NCBI RefSeq assembly: GCF_021560035.1
Contig: NZ_CP074373.1
Span: forward strand, 2,104,001-2,168,000
DNA from: Virgibacillus sp. NKC19-16
Lineage (GTDB): Bacteria; Bacillota; Bacilli; Bacillales; Amphibacillaceae
Direction: 5' to 3'
Length of the DNA: 64,000 bases
This document shows, one piece after another, positions 1-7,393 of the stretch (its first letter is position 1; the number at the start of each line of letters is the position of its first letter). A program made the position numbers and the translations under genes. The notes beneath the pieces were generated by a model. That model did not search any database. It saw only the letters and a list, made by a program, of their open reading frames with translations, and was not told the DNA's origin.

Positions 1-1125
1 GGAAAGACATCTATGGCAGTAGCATTAGCAAAAAGTCTGGACATGCCAGTAAAGATGCTTAATGCTGTTGCTGATAAAAAGAAAGATATGGAGATTGTTG
101 TTGAAGAAGCAAAAATGATGGGACAGGTTGTTCTGGTTTTAGATGAGGTTCATCGACTGGATAAGGCAAAACAGGATTTCCTGCTCCCCCACCTGGAAAG
201 TAATATAGTTACATTGATCGGCTGTACAACAAGTAATCCATATCACTCAATTAATCCTGCAATCAGAAGCAGATGTCATCTCTTTGAATTACATCCATTA
301 AAAGCTTCTCATATACATACTGCAGTAAATCGTGCGATGGAAGATACAACAGACGGTTACGGAAATAAAAACCTGATGATCACAGATGAAGCAATGGATC
401 ATTTTGCCGGTAGTGCAAATGGGGATATACGTGCAGCCTTAAATGGACTTGAATTAGCCGTTTCTTCCACACCTAAAAACCAGGAAGGTCAAATTGTGAT
501 TAATTTGGACACAGCCGAGGAATGTATGCAAAAGAAAAGCTTTTCACATGATAAAGGAGGAGATGCGCACTATGATGTTCTGTCAGCTTTTCAAAAGTCG
601 ATTCGCGGCAGTGATGTTGATGCAGCTCTCCACTACTTAGGCAGATTAATTGAAGCAGGAGATCTGGAGTCTATTGCACGCCGTATGATCGTAACAGCAT
701 ATGAAGATATCGGTATTGCCAGTCCACAAGCCGGTCCTCGCGCGGTTGCGGCCGTTCAGGCAGCAGAGCGATTAGGCTTTCCAGAGGCGAGAATTCCGTT
801 AGCTGTAGCCATTGTGGAATTATGTCTATCACCAAAATCAAACACAGCTTATAAAGCCCTTGACGCGGCATTAGCTGATATTCATAGTGGAAAAAGCGGG
901 GAGGTCCCAGCACATTTAAAAGATTCACATTACCAAGGGGCCAAAGTACTCGGCAGGGGCAATACCTACCAATATCCGCATAACTATGAGAACAACTGGG
1001 TGAATCAACAGTATCTACCTGATTCTATAAAAAATAAACACTATTACCACCCAAAAAATTCAAGTAAATTTGAAAAAGCTATCAAACAAGTTTATGAAAA
1101 AATTCAGCATGATAAAAACAAGTAG
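1..1125 (+). CDS. rarA: Replication-associated recombination protein A (RarA/MgsA), 5' truncated
   Basis: This is an AAA+ ATPase of the RarA/MgsA/WHIP family, which acts at stalled replication forks in the cytoplasm. The reading frame is already open at base 1, which encodes the end of the Walker A motif (GKTS), so the N-terminus lies outside the window. Visible motifs are Walker B with DEVH near residue 47, the sensor-1 stretch GCTTSNP, a likely arginine finger in RSRC, the sensor-2 stretch GDIRAALN, and the family-specific C-terminal tetramerisation region with YEDIGIASPQ. About 374 codons remain of a family length near 420. The RsfA-type gene follows on the same strand. The family call is firm from the C-terminal domain. 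Confidence 0.93.
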   Translation, partial: GKTSMAVALAKSLDMPVKMLNAVADKKKDMEIVVEEAKMMGQVVLVLDEVHRLDKAKQDFLLPHLESNIVTLIGCTTSNPYHSINPAIRSRCHLFELHPLKASHIHTAVNRAMEDTTDGYGNKNLMITDEAMDHFAGSANGDIRAALNGLELAVSSTPKNQEGQIVINLDTAEECMQKKSFSHDKGGDAHYDVLSAFQKSIRGSDVDAALHYLGRLIEAGDLESIARRMIVTAYEDIGIASPQAGPRAVAAVQAAERLGFPEARIPLAVAIVELCLSPKSNTAYKALDAALADIHSGKSGEVPAHLKDSHYQGAKVLGRGNTYQYPHNYENNWVNQQYLPDSIKNKHYYHPKNSSKFEKAIKQVYEKIQHDKNK

Positions 1126-1210
1126 GTATAATTCCTTTTTCATATGGTAATAATACGTAGTAAATATCAAATCTATGTAATTATGTTATCAGAAAAAGGA
1201 GTTGAACATA

Positions 1211-1879
1211 TTGGTGAAAGTCAGACAGGATGCCTGGTCACATGAAGATGATCTATTATTGGCAGAAACAGTTCTGCGCCACATTAGAGAAGGCAGCACA
1301 CAGTTAAATGCATTTGAAGAAGTCGGTGACAAATTAAATCGTACATCAGCAGCTTGCGGATTTCGCTGGAACGCAGAAGTTCGTATGAAATACGATAATG
1401 CTATTGATCTTGCAAAAAGGCAGCGTAAAGAGAAGAAACGGGCTATGCTAGGAACAACACAACAATCAAGAAAAAGAGTATCACTTCCTCAAAATAACGA
1501 GGAAGACACAATTGATGAAGAAGCAGATACGCATACAATTCCTGTAATAGAAGAGCCTTCTATTACCATGGACATGGTTATTAAATTTTTACGGGAAGTC
1601 AAAAAAGACTATCATGCTTCCAATCAATCAAAAGCATCGCTTGAGCACACACAAAAAGAGAATATGGAATTGAAAGAGCAAGTACAATCACTGGAGAAAC
1701 AATTGGCACAGACGGAAAAACAGCTGTCTACAATTCAGGAAGATTATCAAGTATTTATTCAAATCATGGAAAGAGCCAGAAAAATGACTGTTCTTGATGA
1801 TCAGGGAACAATGCCAACACCGGCATTCCGTATGGACAAAAATGGGAACTTGCAGCAATTGGCGCAAGGTTCCAATTAA
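1211..1879 (+). CDS. RsfA-family prespore transcription factor (YlbO-like)
   Basis: The first 55 residues form a Myb/SANT-like DNA-binding domain with the family block VKVRQDAWSHEDDLLLAETV and the later CGFRWNAEVR. The middle is low-complexity and acidic. Residues about 145-190 form a coiled coil (KENMELKEQVQSLEKQLAQ). RsfA proteins in B. subtilis tune sigma-F-dependent prespore genes, so a role in the forespore is inferred from the family. A TTG start at 1211 is chosen because AAAAGGAG ends at 1201, nine bases upstream; TTG at 1202 would abut the ribosome-binding site, and GTG at 1214 is the alternative. The length of 222 aa is typical. Which RsfA paralogue this is cannot be told from sequence alone. 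Confidence 0.85.
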   Translation: MVKVRQDAWSHEDDLLLAETVLRHIREGSTQLNAFEEVGDKLNRTSAACGFRWNAEVRMKYDNAIDLAKRQRKEKKRAMLGTTQQSRKRVSLPQNNEEDTIDEEADTHTIPVIEEPSITMDMVIKFLREVKKDYHASNQSKASLEHTQKENMELKEQVQSLEKQLAQTEKQLSTIQEDYQVFIQIMERARKMTVLDDQGTMPTPAFRMDKNGNLQQLAQGSN

Positions 1880-1884
1880 CTTTA

Positions 1885-1939
1885 AAAAACGGACTATGTT
1901 GTTACGCTCAAATAGCGGAGAACAACGTAGTCCGTTTTT
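1885..1939 (+). terminator. Rho-independent terminator of the rsfA-type gene
   Basis: A 15-bp stem (ACGGACTATGTTGTT and its complement, with few mismatches) closes a loop of about 17 nt and is followed by a T run. It lies 5 bp after the stop codon. A-rich sequence on the other side would also let it work against transcription coming from the 6S RNA on the minus strand. Confidence 0.85.
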
Positions 1940-1949
1940 ATTTATGTAT

Positions 1950-2149
1950 ACTATTAATCCCGATCGTGCCGTCCAGTTGTAAGTTTTGATCCCGCTTTAG
2001 GCAGGTGGGTGCTTTGTTCTATGTTTGTTATGCTTCCTCGGATTAAGTAAAACAAGGCATGCACGCAACATAGAAACTAAACAAGCTCCCAAGTATATAG
2101 GTGTTCGGTCAAAACACTTATCATAAACGAACACATCAGGATTAATAGT
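1950..2149 (-). ncRNA. ssrS: Probable 6S RNA (SsrS / BsrA type)
   Basis: On the minus strand the segment begins ACTATTAATCCTGAT and ends ATCGGGATTAATAGT, which pair as a near-perfect closing helix around 200 nt. Inside are a GTGTTCG/CGAACAC helix and a long upper stem with TTCTATGTT/AACATAGAA, giving a rod-like fold. CCTGATGTGTT near the 5' end and a CCGAGGA block in the upper arm recall B. subtilis 6S-1 RNA (bsrA), which from memory is also next to aspS. A good promoter lies just upstream. 6S RNA binds the vegetative RNA polymerase holoenzyme and lowers its activity in stationary phase. The identity is inferred from position, size and fold; there is no reading frame here. Confidence 0.75.
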
Positions 2150-2172
2150 ATCTTCAATTAGTTTGTAAATTT

Positions 2173-2201
2173 ATCTTAACATAGACCCGATTTTTTATCA
2201 A
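2173..2201 (-). promoter_or_regulatory. Promoter of the 6S RNA
   Basis: TTGATA (2196-2201) and TAAGAT (2173-2178) are separated by 17 bp on the minus strand, a good sigma-A fit. The predicted transcript start lies about 20 nt before the closing helix of the RNA, which would leave a short 5' leader to be trimmed. The -35 box begins only 10 bp past the aspS stop codon. Confidence 0.7.
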
Positions 2202-2211
2202 TAAGATACAG

Positions 2212-3978
2212 TTATTTTTTCGGTTTCAACTTAATACCCAATTCATCCAACTGTGTATTTGCCACCTCACCTGGTGCATCTGTTAATAAGTCAGATGCTG
2301 AGGCTGTTTTCGGGAATAAAATGGTATCACGTAAATTCGATCTGCCAGCCAGTAGCATAACTATTCGATCTAATCCCAGTGCTACCCCTCCATGTGGTGG
2401 CGCACCGTATTCCAATGCTTCAAGTAAAAAACCGAATTGCTCACTTGCTTCTTCTTCCGTAAATCCAAGGACTTTAAATAGTTGATTCTGCAGTTCTTTT
2501 TTATGAATTCTAATAGAACCTCCGCCCAATTCATAGCCATTTAATACAAGGTCGTAAGCATTCGCACGGACGTTTCCTGGATCTGTAGTTAATTTATCAA
2601 TATCCTCTTCCACTGGTGATGTAAACGGATGGTGGGCAGCGAAATACCGCTCAAGTGACTCGTCATACTCCAGCAAAGGCCAATCTGTTACCCATAGGAA
2701 ATTGAATTTCGACTCATCAATTAGATTCAGCTCTTTTCCAAGCTTCAAACGCAAGGCCCCGAGGCTGTCATATACAACCTGTGTTTTACCTGAGCCAAAG
2801 AGTAATAAATCGCCATCACTTGCATCAGAAGCAGAAATTAAACCTGCCTTTTCCTCATCAGACAGAAATTTAGCTATAGGCCCTTTCAAGTCCTGCCCTT
2901 CCACTTTTATCCAAGCGAGACCCTTGGCACCATATATTTTTACAAATTCGGTTAGCTTATCAATGTCTTTGCGGGAAAAATTTTCTGCTTGTCCTTTTAT
3001 ATTCAACAAACAAACTTTCCCGCCCGATTCGATGGCACCTTGAAACACCTTAAAGGTAGAATTAGCGAGAACATCGGTTACATGGATCAATTCCAGGCCG
3101 AATCTTGTATCAGGTTTGTCTGAACCAAAGCGTTCCATCGCCTCATCATATGGCATTCTTTTCAACGGTAATGATATATCAATACCCTTTGCTTCTCTTA
3201 GCGCATGTTTCATCATTTCTTCGGTCATTGTCATTATTTCATCACTTGTTTGGAAAGATGTTTCAATATCAATTTGCGTAAATTCCGGTTGGCGATCCGC
3301 ACGTAAATCCTCATCTCGAAAACATCTTGCAATTTGATAATATTTCTCAAAACCACCCATCATGATCAACTGTTTGAAAAGCTGTGGTGATTGCGGTAAT
3401 GCATAGAACTCTCCAGGATGAACACGACTGGGAACGAGATAATCACGTGCTCCCTCTGGTGTACTTTTTGTTAAAATCGGTGTTTCCATTTCCAAAAAAC
3501 CGTCATTATTTAGAAAGTTGCGCACTGCTTGTGTTGTTTTATGACGAAGCTTAAACGTTTCTTGCAGAGCATCTCTACGTAAATCAATGTAGCGATATTT
3601 CAGGCGTAAATCTTCAGAAACATCTGTATCATCCTCGATAAGAAATGGCGGTGTTTTTGATTTATTTAAAATCGTAATATCTGTTGCAATCACTTCGATC
3701 GTTCCGGTTTTCATTGCTGGATTAATGGTAGTTTCATCACGCTTTAGAACCGCCCCTTTTATTTCAACAACGTATTCCGTGCGAACCGATTCAGCTATTT
3801 CCAAAGCTTGTGCTGATGCATCTGGCTTAAAGACAGTTTGAACAGTTCCGGATTTATCGCGCAGATCAATAAAAATAAGGTCGCCTAAATCACGACGAGT
3901 TTGTACCCATCCTTTTAATAGCACCGTTTGATCAACATTCATCTCATGTAATGTTCCAGCTAATATACGTTCACTCAT
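2212..3978 (-). CDS. aspS: Aspartyl-tRNA synthetase
   Basis: This cytoplasmic enzyme charges tRNA-Asp with aspartate. The 588-aa protein has an N-terminal OB-fold anticodon-binding domain ([20 protein letters not shown]), then the class II catalytic core with motif 2 ([18 protein letters not shown]) near residue 220. The bacterial GAD insertion lies about residues 290-420, and motif 3 ([11 protein letters not shown]) is near residue 535. The length matches the bacterial family. The start overlaps the end of hisS by 8 bp, so the two are translated from one mRNA under the hisS T-box. No terminator is seen before the 6S RNA promoter downstream. Confidence 0.98.
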   Translation of the reverse strand: MSERILAGTLHEMNVDQTVLLKGWVQTRRDLGDLIFIDLRDKSGTVQTVFKPDASAQALEIAESVRTEYVVEIKGAVLKRDETTINPAMKTGTIEVIATDITILNKSKTPPFLIEDDTDVSEDLRLKYRYIDLRRDALQETFKLRHKTTQAVRNFLNNDGFLEMETPILTKSTPEGARDYLVPSRVHPGEFYALPQSPQLFKQLIMMGGFEKYYQIARCFRDEDLRADRQPEFTQIDIETSFQTSDEIMTMTEEMMKHALREAKGIDISLPLKRMPYDEAMERFGSDKPDTRFGLELIHVTDVLANSTFKVFQGAIESGGKVCLLNIKGQAENFSRKDIDKLTEFVKIYGAKGLAWIKVEGQDLKGPIAKFLSDEEKAGLISASDASDGDLLLFGSGKTQVVYDSLGALRLKLGKELNLIDESKFNFLWVTDWPLLEYDESLERYFAAHHPFTSPVEEDIDKLTTDPGNVRANAYDLVLNGYELGGGSIRIHKKELQNQLFKVLGFTEEEASEQFGFLLEALEYGAPPHGGVALGLDRIVMLLAGRSNLRDTILFPKTASASDLLTDAPGEVANTQLDELGIKLKPKK

Positions 3979-5260
3979 TGATTTTTCCTCCTAGAAGCTT
4001 TTCCTGCATACGTTCAACTAACTGTGACATAGGGATCTCTTCTTGTTCCCCAGTGTCCATTGATCTTACATTGACGATTTGTTTCTCCAACTCATCCTCA
4101 CCTAAAATCAAAACATATTTTGCCTTCCATCGGTCGGCAGCTTTAAATTGCGACTTCATTTTACGACCCTGATAATCTTTATCTACTTGAATGTTACTTT
4201 TTCGTAATTCATGAACAAGTCGAACGGCTTCCTTTTCAGGTTGTTCTCCTACAGCTACAAGGAAACAATCCAATTGCTTATCAGTAGGAATTTCCCTTCC
4301 CTCTGCTTCCAGGGCCATTAGCAGACGTTCAAGACCCATGCCAAAGCCAATCCCGGGAGTTCTAGGACCGTCAAATTCTTCAATAAGTCCATCATATCTG
4401 CCGCCCCCTGCTAAGGTAGTAATCGCCCCAAATCCTTTTGCTTCACTCATGATTTCAAAAGCTGTGTGATTATAATAGTCTAATCCCCGAACAAGATTTG
4501 GATCAACAACGTAGCTAATCCCCATCAATGTCAAATAATCCTTTAACACTTCAAAATAACGACTGGACTCTTCATTCAAATAATCCAGAACGGAAGGAGC
4601 GGTTTTCATGGCAGGATGATCCTGATCGGTTTTACAATCTAAAATCCGCAATGGATTCTGCGTCAATCGAATCTGACAATCATTACAAAGTTCATGCTTA
4701 TGTGGTGTGAAGTGATCTACCAGTGCCTTGCGGTGACTATTTCTGCTTTCTTTATCACCCAATGAATTGATAACTAATTTTAAGTTTTCTAACCCCAACT
4801 CCTGATAAATTGTCATTGCCAAGTCAATGACCTCAGCATCTATCGCCGGATCAGCACTCCCTAATACTTCCACACCGAATTGATTTAACTGACGCATTCT
4901 CCCTTTTTGCGGGCGTTCATAACGGAACATATTCATAAAGTAATACAATTTCACCGGCTGATTAGGATCACCAAATAATTTATTTTGTACAAAAGCTCGC
5001 GCAACCGAAGCCGTCCCCTCTGGTCTAAGTGTTAAACTTCTTCCACCCCGATCTTCAAATGTATACATCTCTTTTTGAACGATATCCGTTGAATCCCCTA
5101 CACCACGCTGAAAAACTTCCGTATGTTCAAATAATGGTGTACGTATTTCATTAAAATGGAATCTGTGACTCACCTTTTTAATGTGATCTTCAACATACTG
5201 CCATTTCAAAGCATCTTCTGGTAAAATATCTACCGTGCCTCTTGGCGCTTTCATATCCAT
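3971..5260 (-). CDS. hisS: Histidyl-tRNA synthetase
   Basis: This class IIa synthetase charges tRNA-His in the cytoplasm. It is 429 aa long. The protein opens with [16 protein letters not shown]. Motif 2 is [19 protein letters not shown], the histidine-specific signature is [15 protein letters not shown] near residue 260, and motif 3 is [14 protein letters not shown]-terminal anticodon-binding domain follows. The ATG at 5260 has AAGGAGG 8 bp upstream, better placed than the second Met two codons later. It is the first gene of a two-gene operon with aspS, preceded by a T-box leader that couples expression to uncharged tRNA. Confidence 0.98.
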   Translation of the reverse strand: MDMKAPRGTVDILPEDALKWQYVEDHIKKVSHRFHFNEIRTPLFEHTEVFQRGVGDSTDIVQKEMYTFEDRGGRSLTLRPEGTASVARAFVQNKLFGDPNQPVKLYYFMNMFRYERPQKGRMRQLNQFGVEVLGSADPAIDAEVIDLAMTIYQELGLENLKLVINSLGDKESRNSHRKALVDHFTPHKHELCNDCQIRLTQNPLRILDCKTDQDHPAMKTAPSVLDYLNEESSRYFEVLKDYLTLMGISYVVDPNLVRGLDYYNHTAFEIMSEAKGFGAITTLAGGGRYDGLIEEFDGPRTPGIGFGMGLERLLMALEAEGREIPTDKQLDCFLVAVGEQPEKEAVRLVHELRKSNIQVDKDYQGRKMKSQFKAADRWKAKYVLILGEDELEKQIVNVRSMDTGEQEEIPMSQLVERMQEKLLGGKINE

Positions 5261-5293
5261 CTAATTACCTCCTTAGGTTACTTTTTTATACAG

Positions 5294-5331
5294 AAAAAAC
5301 CCCCATCCCCTATAAAAATAAGGGACGAGAG
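5294..5331 (-). terminator. T-box-controlled terminator before hisS
   Basis: On the minus strand CTCTCGTCCCTTA pairs imperfectly with TAGGGGATGGGGG across an AT loop and is followed by TTTTTT. It directly follows the T-box core, so it is the regulated intrinsic terminator, ending about 33 bp before the hisS start. Confidence 0.9.
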
Positions 5332-5570
5332 TTTACCCGCGTTGCCACCCTGATTGATGCTAATGCATCCGCTCTACACAGATAACGCCTGCAAAACGTC
5401 TATACCTACTTTTTATTCGATATAAAGCCTTGGGAATGTCTTTCATCGAATCATTATGTAAAAATGCTCTCAGCCTATGGCATTTTCTCTCTTTTCATAT
5501 GGGTTTCAATTACTTTTTCCTTCTTTGGTTTTCATGTTATATTATGTTGAATTATGGACTGACTTGAATG
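5294..5570 (-). promoter_or_regulatory. T-box riboswitch leader of hisS-aspS
   Basis: The minus strand carries the T-box core AGGGTGGCAACGCGGG (5336-5351), which forms the antiterminator bulge, directly before a terminator hairpin. Upstream lie an AGAGAG-type stem I element, an AAAATGC/GCATTTT apical helix, and an ATTCGAT/ATCGAAT helix that looks like stem III. Uncharged tRNA binding at the specifier and bulge allows readthrough. The bulge is UGGC, which pairs with a tRNA ending GCCA, that is discriminator G73. A GAC followed by AU lies at 5438-5440 but falls inside the putative stem III, so I cannot fix the specifier codon. Confidence 0.93.
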
Positions 5571-5576
5571 TCTATT

Positions 5577-5605
5577 ATATTAATCTTTACATGTGCGAAT
5601 GTCAA
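5577..5605 (-). promoter_or_regulatory. Promoter of the hisS-aspS operon
   Basis: Consensus TTGACA (5600-5605) and TAATAT (5577-5582) are 17 bp apart on the minus strand, giving a start near 5570 and a leader of about 310 nt. The TGA stop codon of the upstream small gene yrzK lies inside the -35 box. Confidence 0.8.
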
Positions 5606-5775
5606 GCACGATTCACCTTTTTCTTTAACATTTTCACTTCACCTAATGATACCCCTAATTCCTCAGCTATTTCCATATGATTAGCATGTCCTTCCAATTC
5701 CATAAAGCGGTGGAAGTTAACACCCAGCATATCTTTATTACTATTTATATTCCATTGTTTTTCATGTAATCGCAT
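5602..5775 (-). CDS. yrzK: Small HTH-like protein, YrzK family
   Basis: This 57-aa frame starts at ATG 5775 with AGGAGG 7 bp upstream and stops in TGA at 5602. The protein begins MRLHEKQWNINSNKDMLGVN, and residues 30-54 (ANHMEIAEELGVSLGEVKML) read as a helix-turn-helix of the kind seen in sigma-factor-like or small regulatory proteins. A gene of this size sits between the yrvJ-type amidase and hisS in B. subtilis (yrzK), the same position as here; that match is from memory of the B. subtilis map. Its function is not known. The stop codon is embedded in the hisS promoter. The clean ribosome-binding site and the HTH pattern support a real gene. Confidence 0.75.
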   Translation of the reverse strand: MRLHEKQWNINSNKDMLGVNFHRFMELEGHANHMEIAEELGVSLGEVKMLKKKVNRA

Positions 5776-5801
5776 ATAAAGCCCTCCTAATTGTATTAGC
5801 T

Positions 5802-5830
5802 TTGCCTATATGTAAGTTTTTTATTATACT
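5802..5830 (+). promoter_or_regulatory. Promoter of the amidase gene
   Basis: TTGCCT (5802-5807) and TATACT (5825-5830) are 17 bp apart. The predicted transcript start near 5837 falls on the first in-frame ATG, which argues that translation begins downstream, at TTG 5867. The promoter is divergent from yrzK. Confidence 0.65.
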
Positions 5831-5866
5831 AATAGAATGAAGCAGTATAAGAGGGGGCTTTTACAA

Positions 5867-6898
5867 TTGAAGAAAATGATTATTGGTTTGTGCATCATGC
5901 TTTGCTCGAGTCTTCTGCTATCAATTCCTGTTCATGCAGACCAAGCTGTGATTAATGAAGATAATCTAAATATTCGAAATGGCCCGGGAACAGAATTTGA
6001 ACAAATAGGACAAGCTAATATGGACGAAGTATACACCGTTATTGACAGACAGAACGATTGGGTAGAAATCGAGCTTGATGAAGGAACAGGCTGGATTATA
6101 ACAGAATACATAACGATTAATAACGACCAGCAAGATTTCACTGAAAAAACGATAACCATTCAACAGGACAATACACAACTGCGCAATGGTCCTTCTACAG
6201 ATTATGACATCATTCATTTTGCGGATAAGGACGATACTTATAATGTCATCGCTGACGAGGGTGATTGGTATGAGGTTGCAATCGAAAATTTTACCGGTTT
6301 TATTCTGAAAAAGCTTGTTGATGAAAACCAGGGAACCCCCTCCTCATCCTCCGGTTTTGAAAATAAAACGATTGTCATTGACGCCGGACATGGCGGACGT
6401 GATGTAGGGGCAATCGGCGCATCTGGCGCATTCGAAAAGGACATTGCGTACTTAACAGCACATGAATTAGCACATGAACTTACCATCTTGGGAGCAGAAG
6501 TGCTTCTAACCAGACCTGAAGATGAATTTATCTCCTTGGGAAGTAGAGTTAGCTTTGCAAATACAATGGATACCGACGTTTTTTTAAGCCTCCATTACAA
6601 TAGTGTACCAGAATTACCTGAGGTCACAGGTGCGGAAACCTATTATTATCATGAACAAAATAAAGAATTAGCCTCATATGTCCAAAAGGAAATTATTAAA
6701 GAAACAGAAGCTGATAATCGCGGTACAACAAATGAGAATTTATTTGTCATCCGCCAAAGCTTGAAGCCATCTTTACTGCTGGAGTTAGGATTTATATCTA
6801 ATGCAGAAAAAGAATCACTCCTTGAAACAAATGCATATCAGAAGAAATTAGTAACAGGTATTGTAAACGGATTAGGAAAATATTTTGCAAACGAATAA
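5867..6898 (+). CDS. N-acetylmuramoyl-L-alanine amidase with SH3b repeats (YrvJ-like)
   Basis: The 343-aa protein starts with a signal peptide (MKKMIIGLCIMLCSSLLLSI), with likely cleavage after PVHA. Two bacterial SH3 domains follow, each with the block N-x-LR/NIRNGPS/GT (about residues 30-85 and 95-150), which bind peptidoglycan. An Amidase_3 zinc hydrolase domain spans about 170-340, with IVIDAGHGGRDVGAIG, FEKDIAYLTAHEL, SLHYNS and LLLELGFISN. It cuts the amide between MurNAc and the stem peptide outside the cell. TTG 5867 is chosen because GAGGGGG lies 9 bp upstream and the ATG at 5837 sits at the predicted transcript start. B. subtilis YrvJ occupies the same place next to dtd. Confidence 0.93.
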   Translation: MKKMIIGLCIMLCSSLLLSIPVHADQAVINEDNLNIRNGPGTEFEQIGQANMDEVYTVIDRQNDWVEIELDEGTGWIITEYITINNDQQDFTEKTITIQQDNTQLRNGPSTDYDIIHFADKDDTYNVIADEGDWYEVAIENFTGFILKKLVDENQGTPSSSSGFENKTIVIDAGHGGRDVGAIGASGAFEKDIAYLTAHELAHELTILGAEVLLTRPEDEFISLGSRVSFANTMDTDVFLSLHYNSVPELPEVTGAETYYYHEQNKELASYVQKEIIKETEADNRGTTNENLFVIRQSLKPSLLLELGFISNAEKESLLETNAYQKKLVTGIVNGLGKYFANE

Positions 6899-6939
6899 GT
6901 AGAAATGGGATGGCCCGTGTTATCCCATTTCTACTTTTC
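6898..6939. terminator. Shared terminator between the amidase gene and dtd
   Basis: A perfect 14-bp stem (AGTAGAAATGGGAT and its complement) with a 10-nt loop is followed by TTTTC on the plus strand. It begins at the amidase stop codon, and its right arm covers the dtd stop codon, so it can serve both convergent genes. Confidence 0.85.
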
Positions 6940-7377
6940 TTTACTATCCAAAATAAAAGTCATGGGCCCTGCGTTCGTCAAGTGAACATCCATCATTTCT
7001 CCGAATTCACCAGTCGCAACATGTACTTCCTGAGCTCTAAGCATTTGATTAAAATGGTGATATAGTACACTTGCCTGGTCCGGTTTTGCTGCCTGGAGGA
7101 AATTGGGTCTTCTTCCTTTACGAGTATCCCCGTATAATGTGAATTGTGATATGGACAATATACTGCCTTCCACATCCTTCAACGAAAGATTCATTTTCCC
7201 GTTTTCGTCTTCAAAAACGCGCAGATGGATAATTTTATTTACAAGGAATTGCACGTCTTCTACACTATCCTCATGGGTTACACCAAGAAGGACAACAAAC
7301 CCATACTCTATTTCCCCAACTGTTTTTTCATTCACAGTAACACTCGCATTATTTGCACGTTGTACAACTGCCTTCAT
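6931..7377 (-). CDS. dtd: D-aminoacyl-tRNA deacylase
   Basis: This enzyme removes D-amino acids, and glycine mischarged on tRNA-Ala, from tRNAs, protecting translation in the cytoplasm. The 148-aa length is typical. The two catalytic-pocket signatures are present: [15 protein letters not shown] near residue 78, and NAGPMTF near the C-terminus. The second is a mild variant of the usual NxGPVT, with the Gly-Pro pair kept. The gene lies 16 bp after relA on the same strand and probably shares its transcript, as in other Bacillaceae. Confidence 0.96.
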   Translation of the reverse strand: MKAVVQRANNASVTVNEKTVGEIEYGFVVLLGVTHEDSVEDVQFLVNKIIHLRVFEDENGKMNLSLKDVEGSILSISQFTLYGDTRKGRRPNFLQAAKPDQASVLYHHFNQMLRAQEVHVATGEFGEMMDVHLTNAGPMTFILDSKEK

Positions 7378-7393
7378 TGATTCTCACCCTTTA

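Noticed and set aside
5837-5866. Upstream ATG for the amidase gene
   Set aside because: It coincides with the predicted transcript start and lacks a ribosome-binding site; the TTG at 5867 has one and gives a normal signal peptide.
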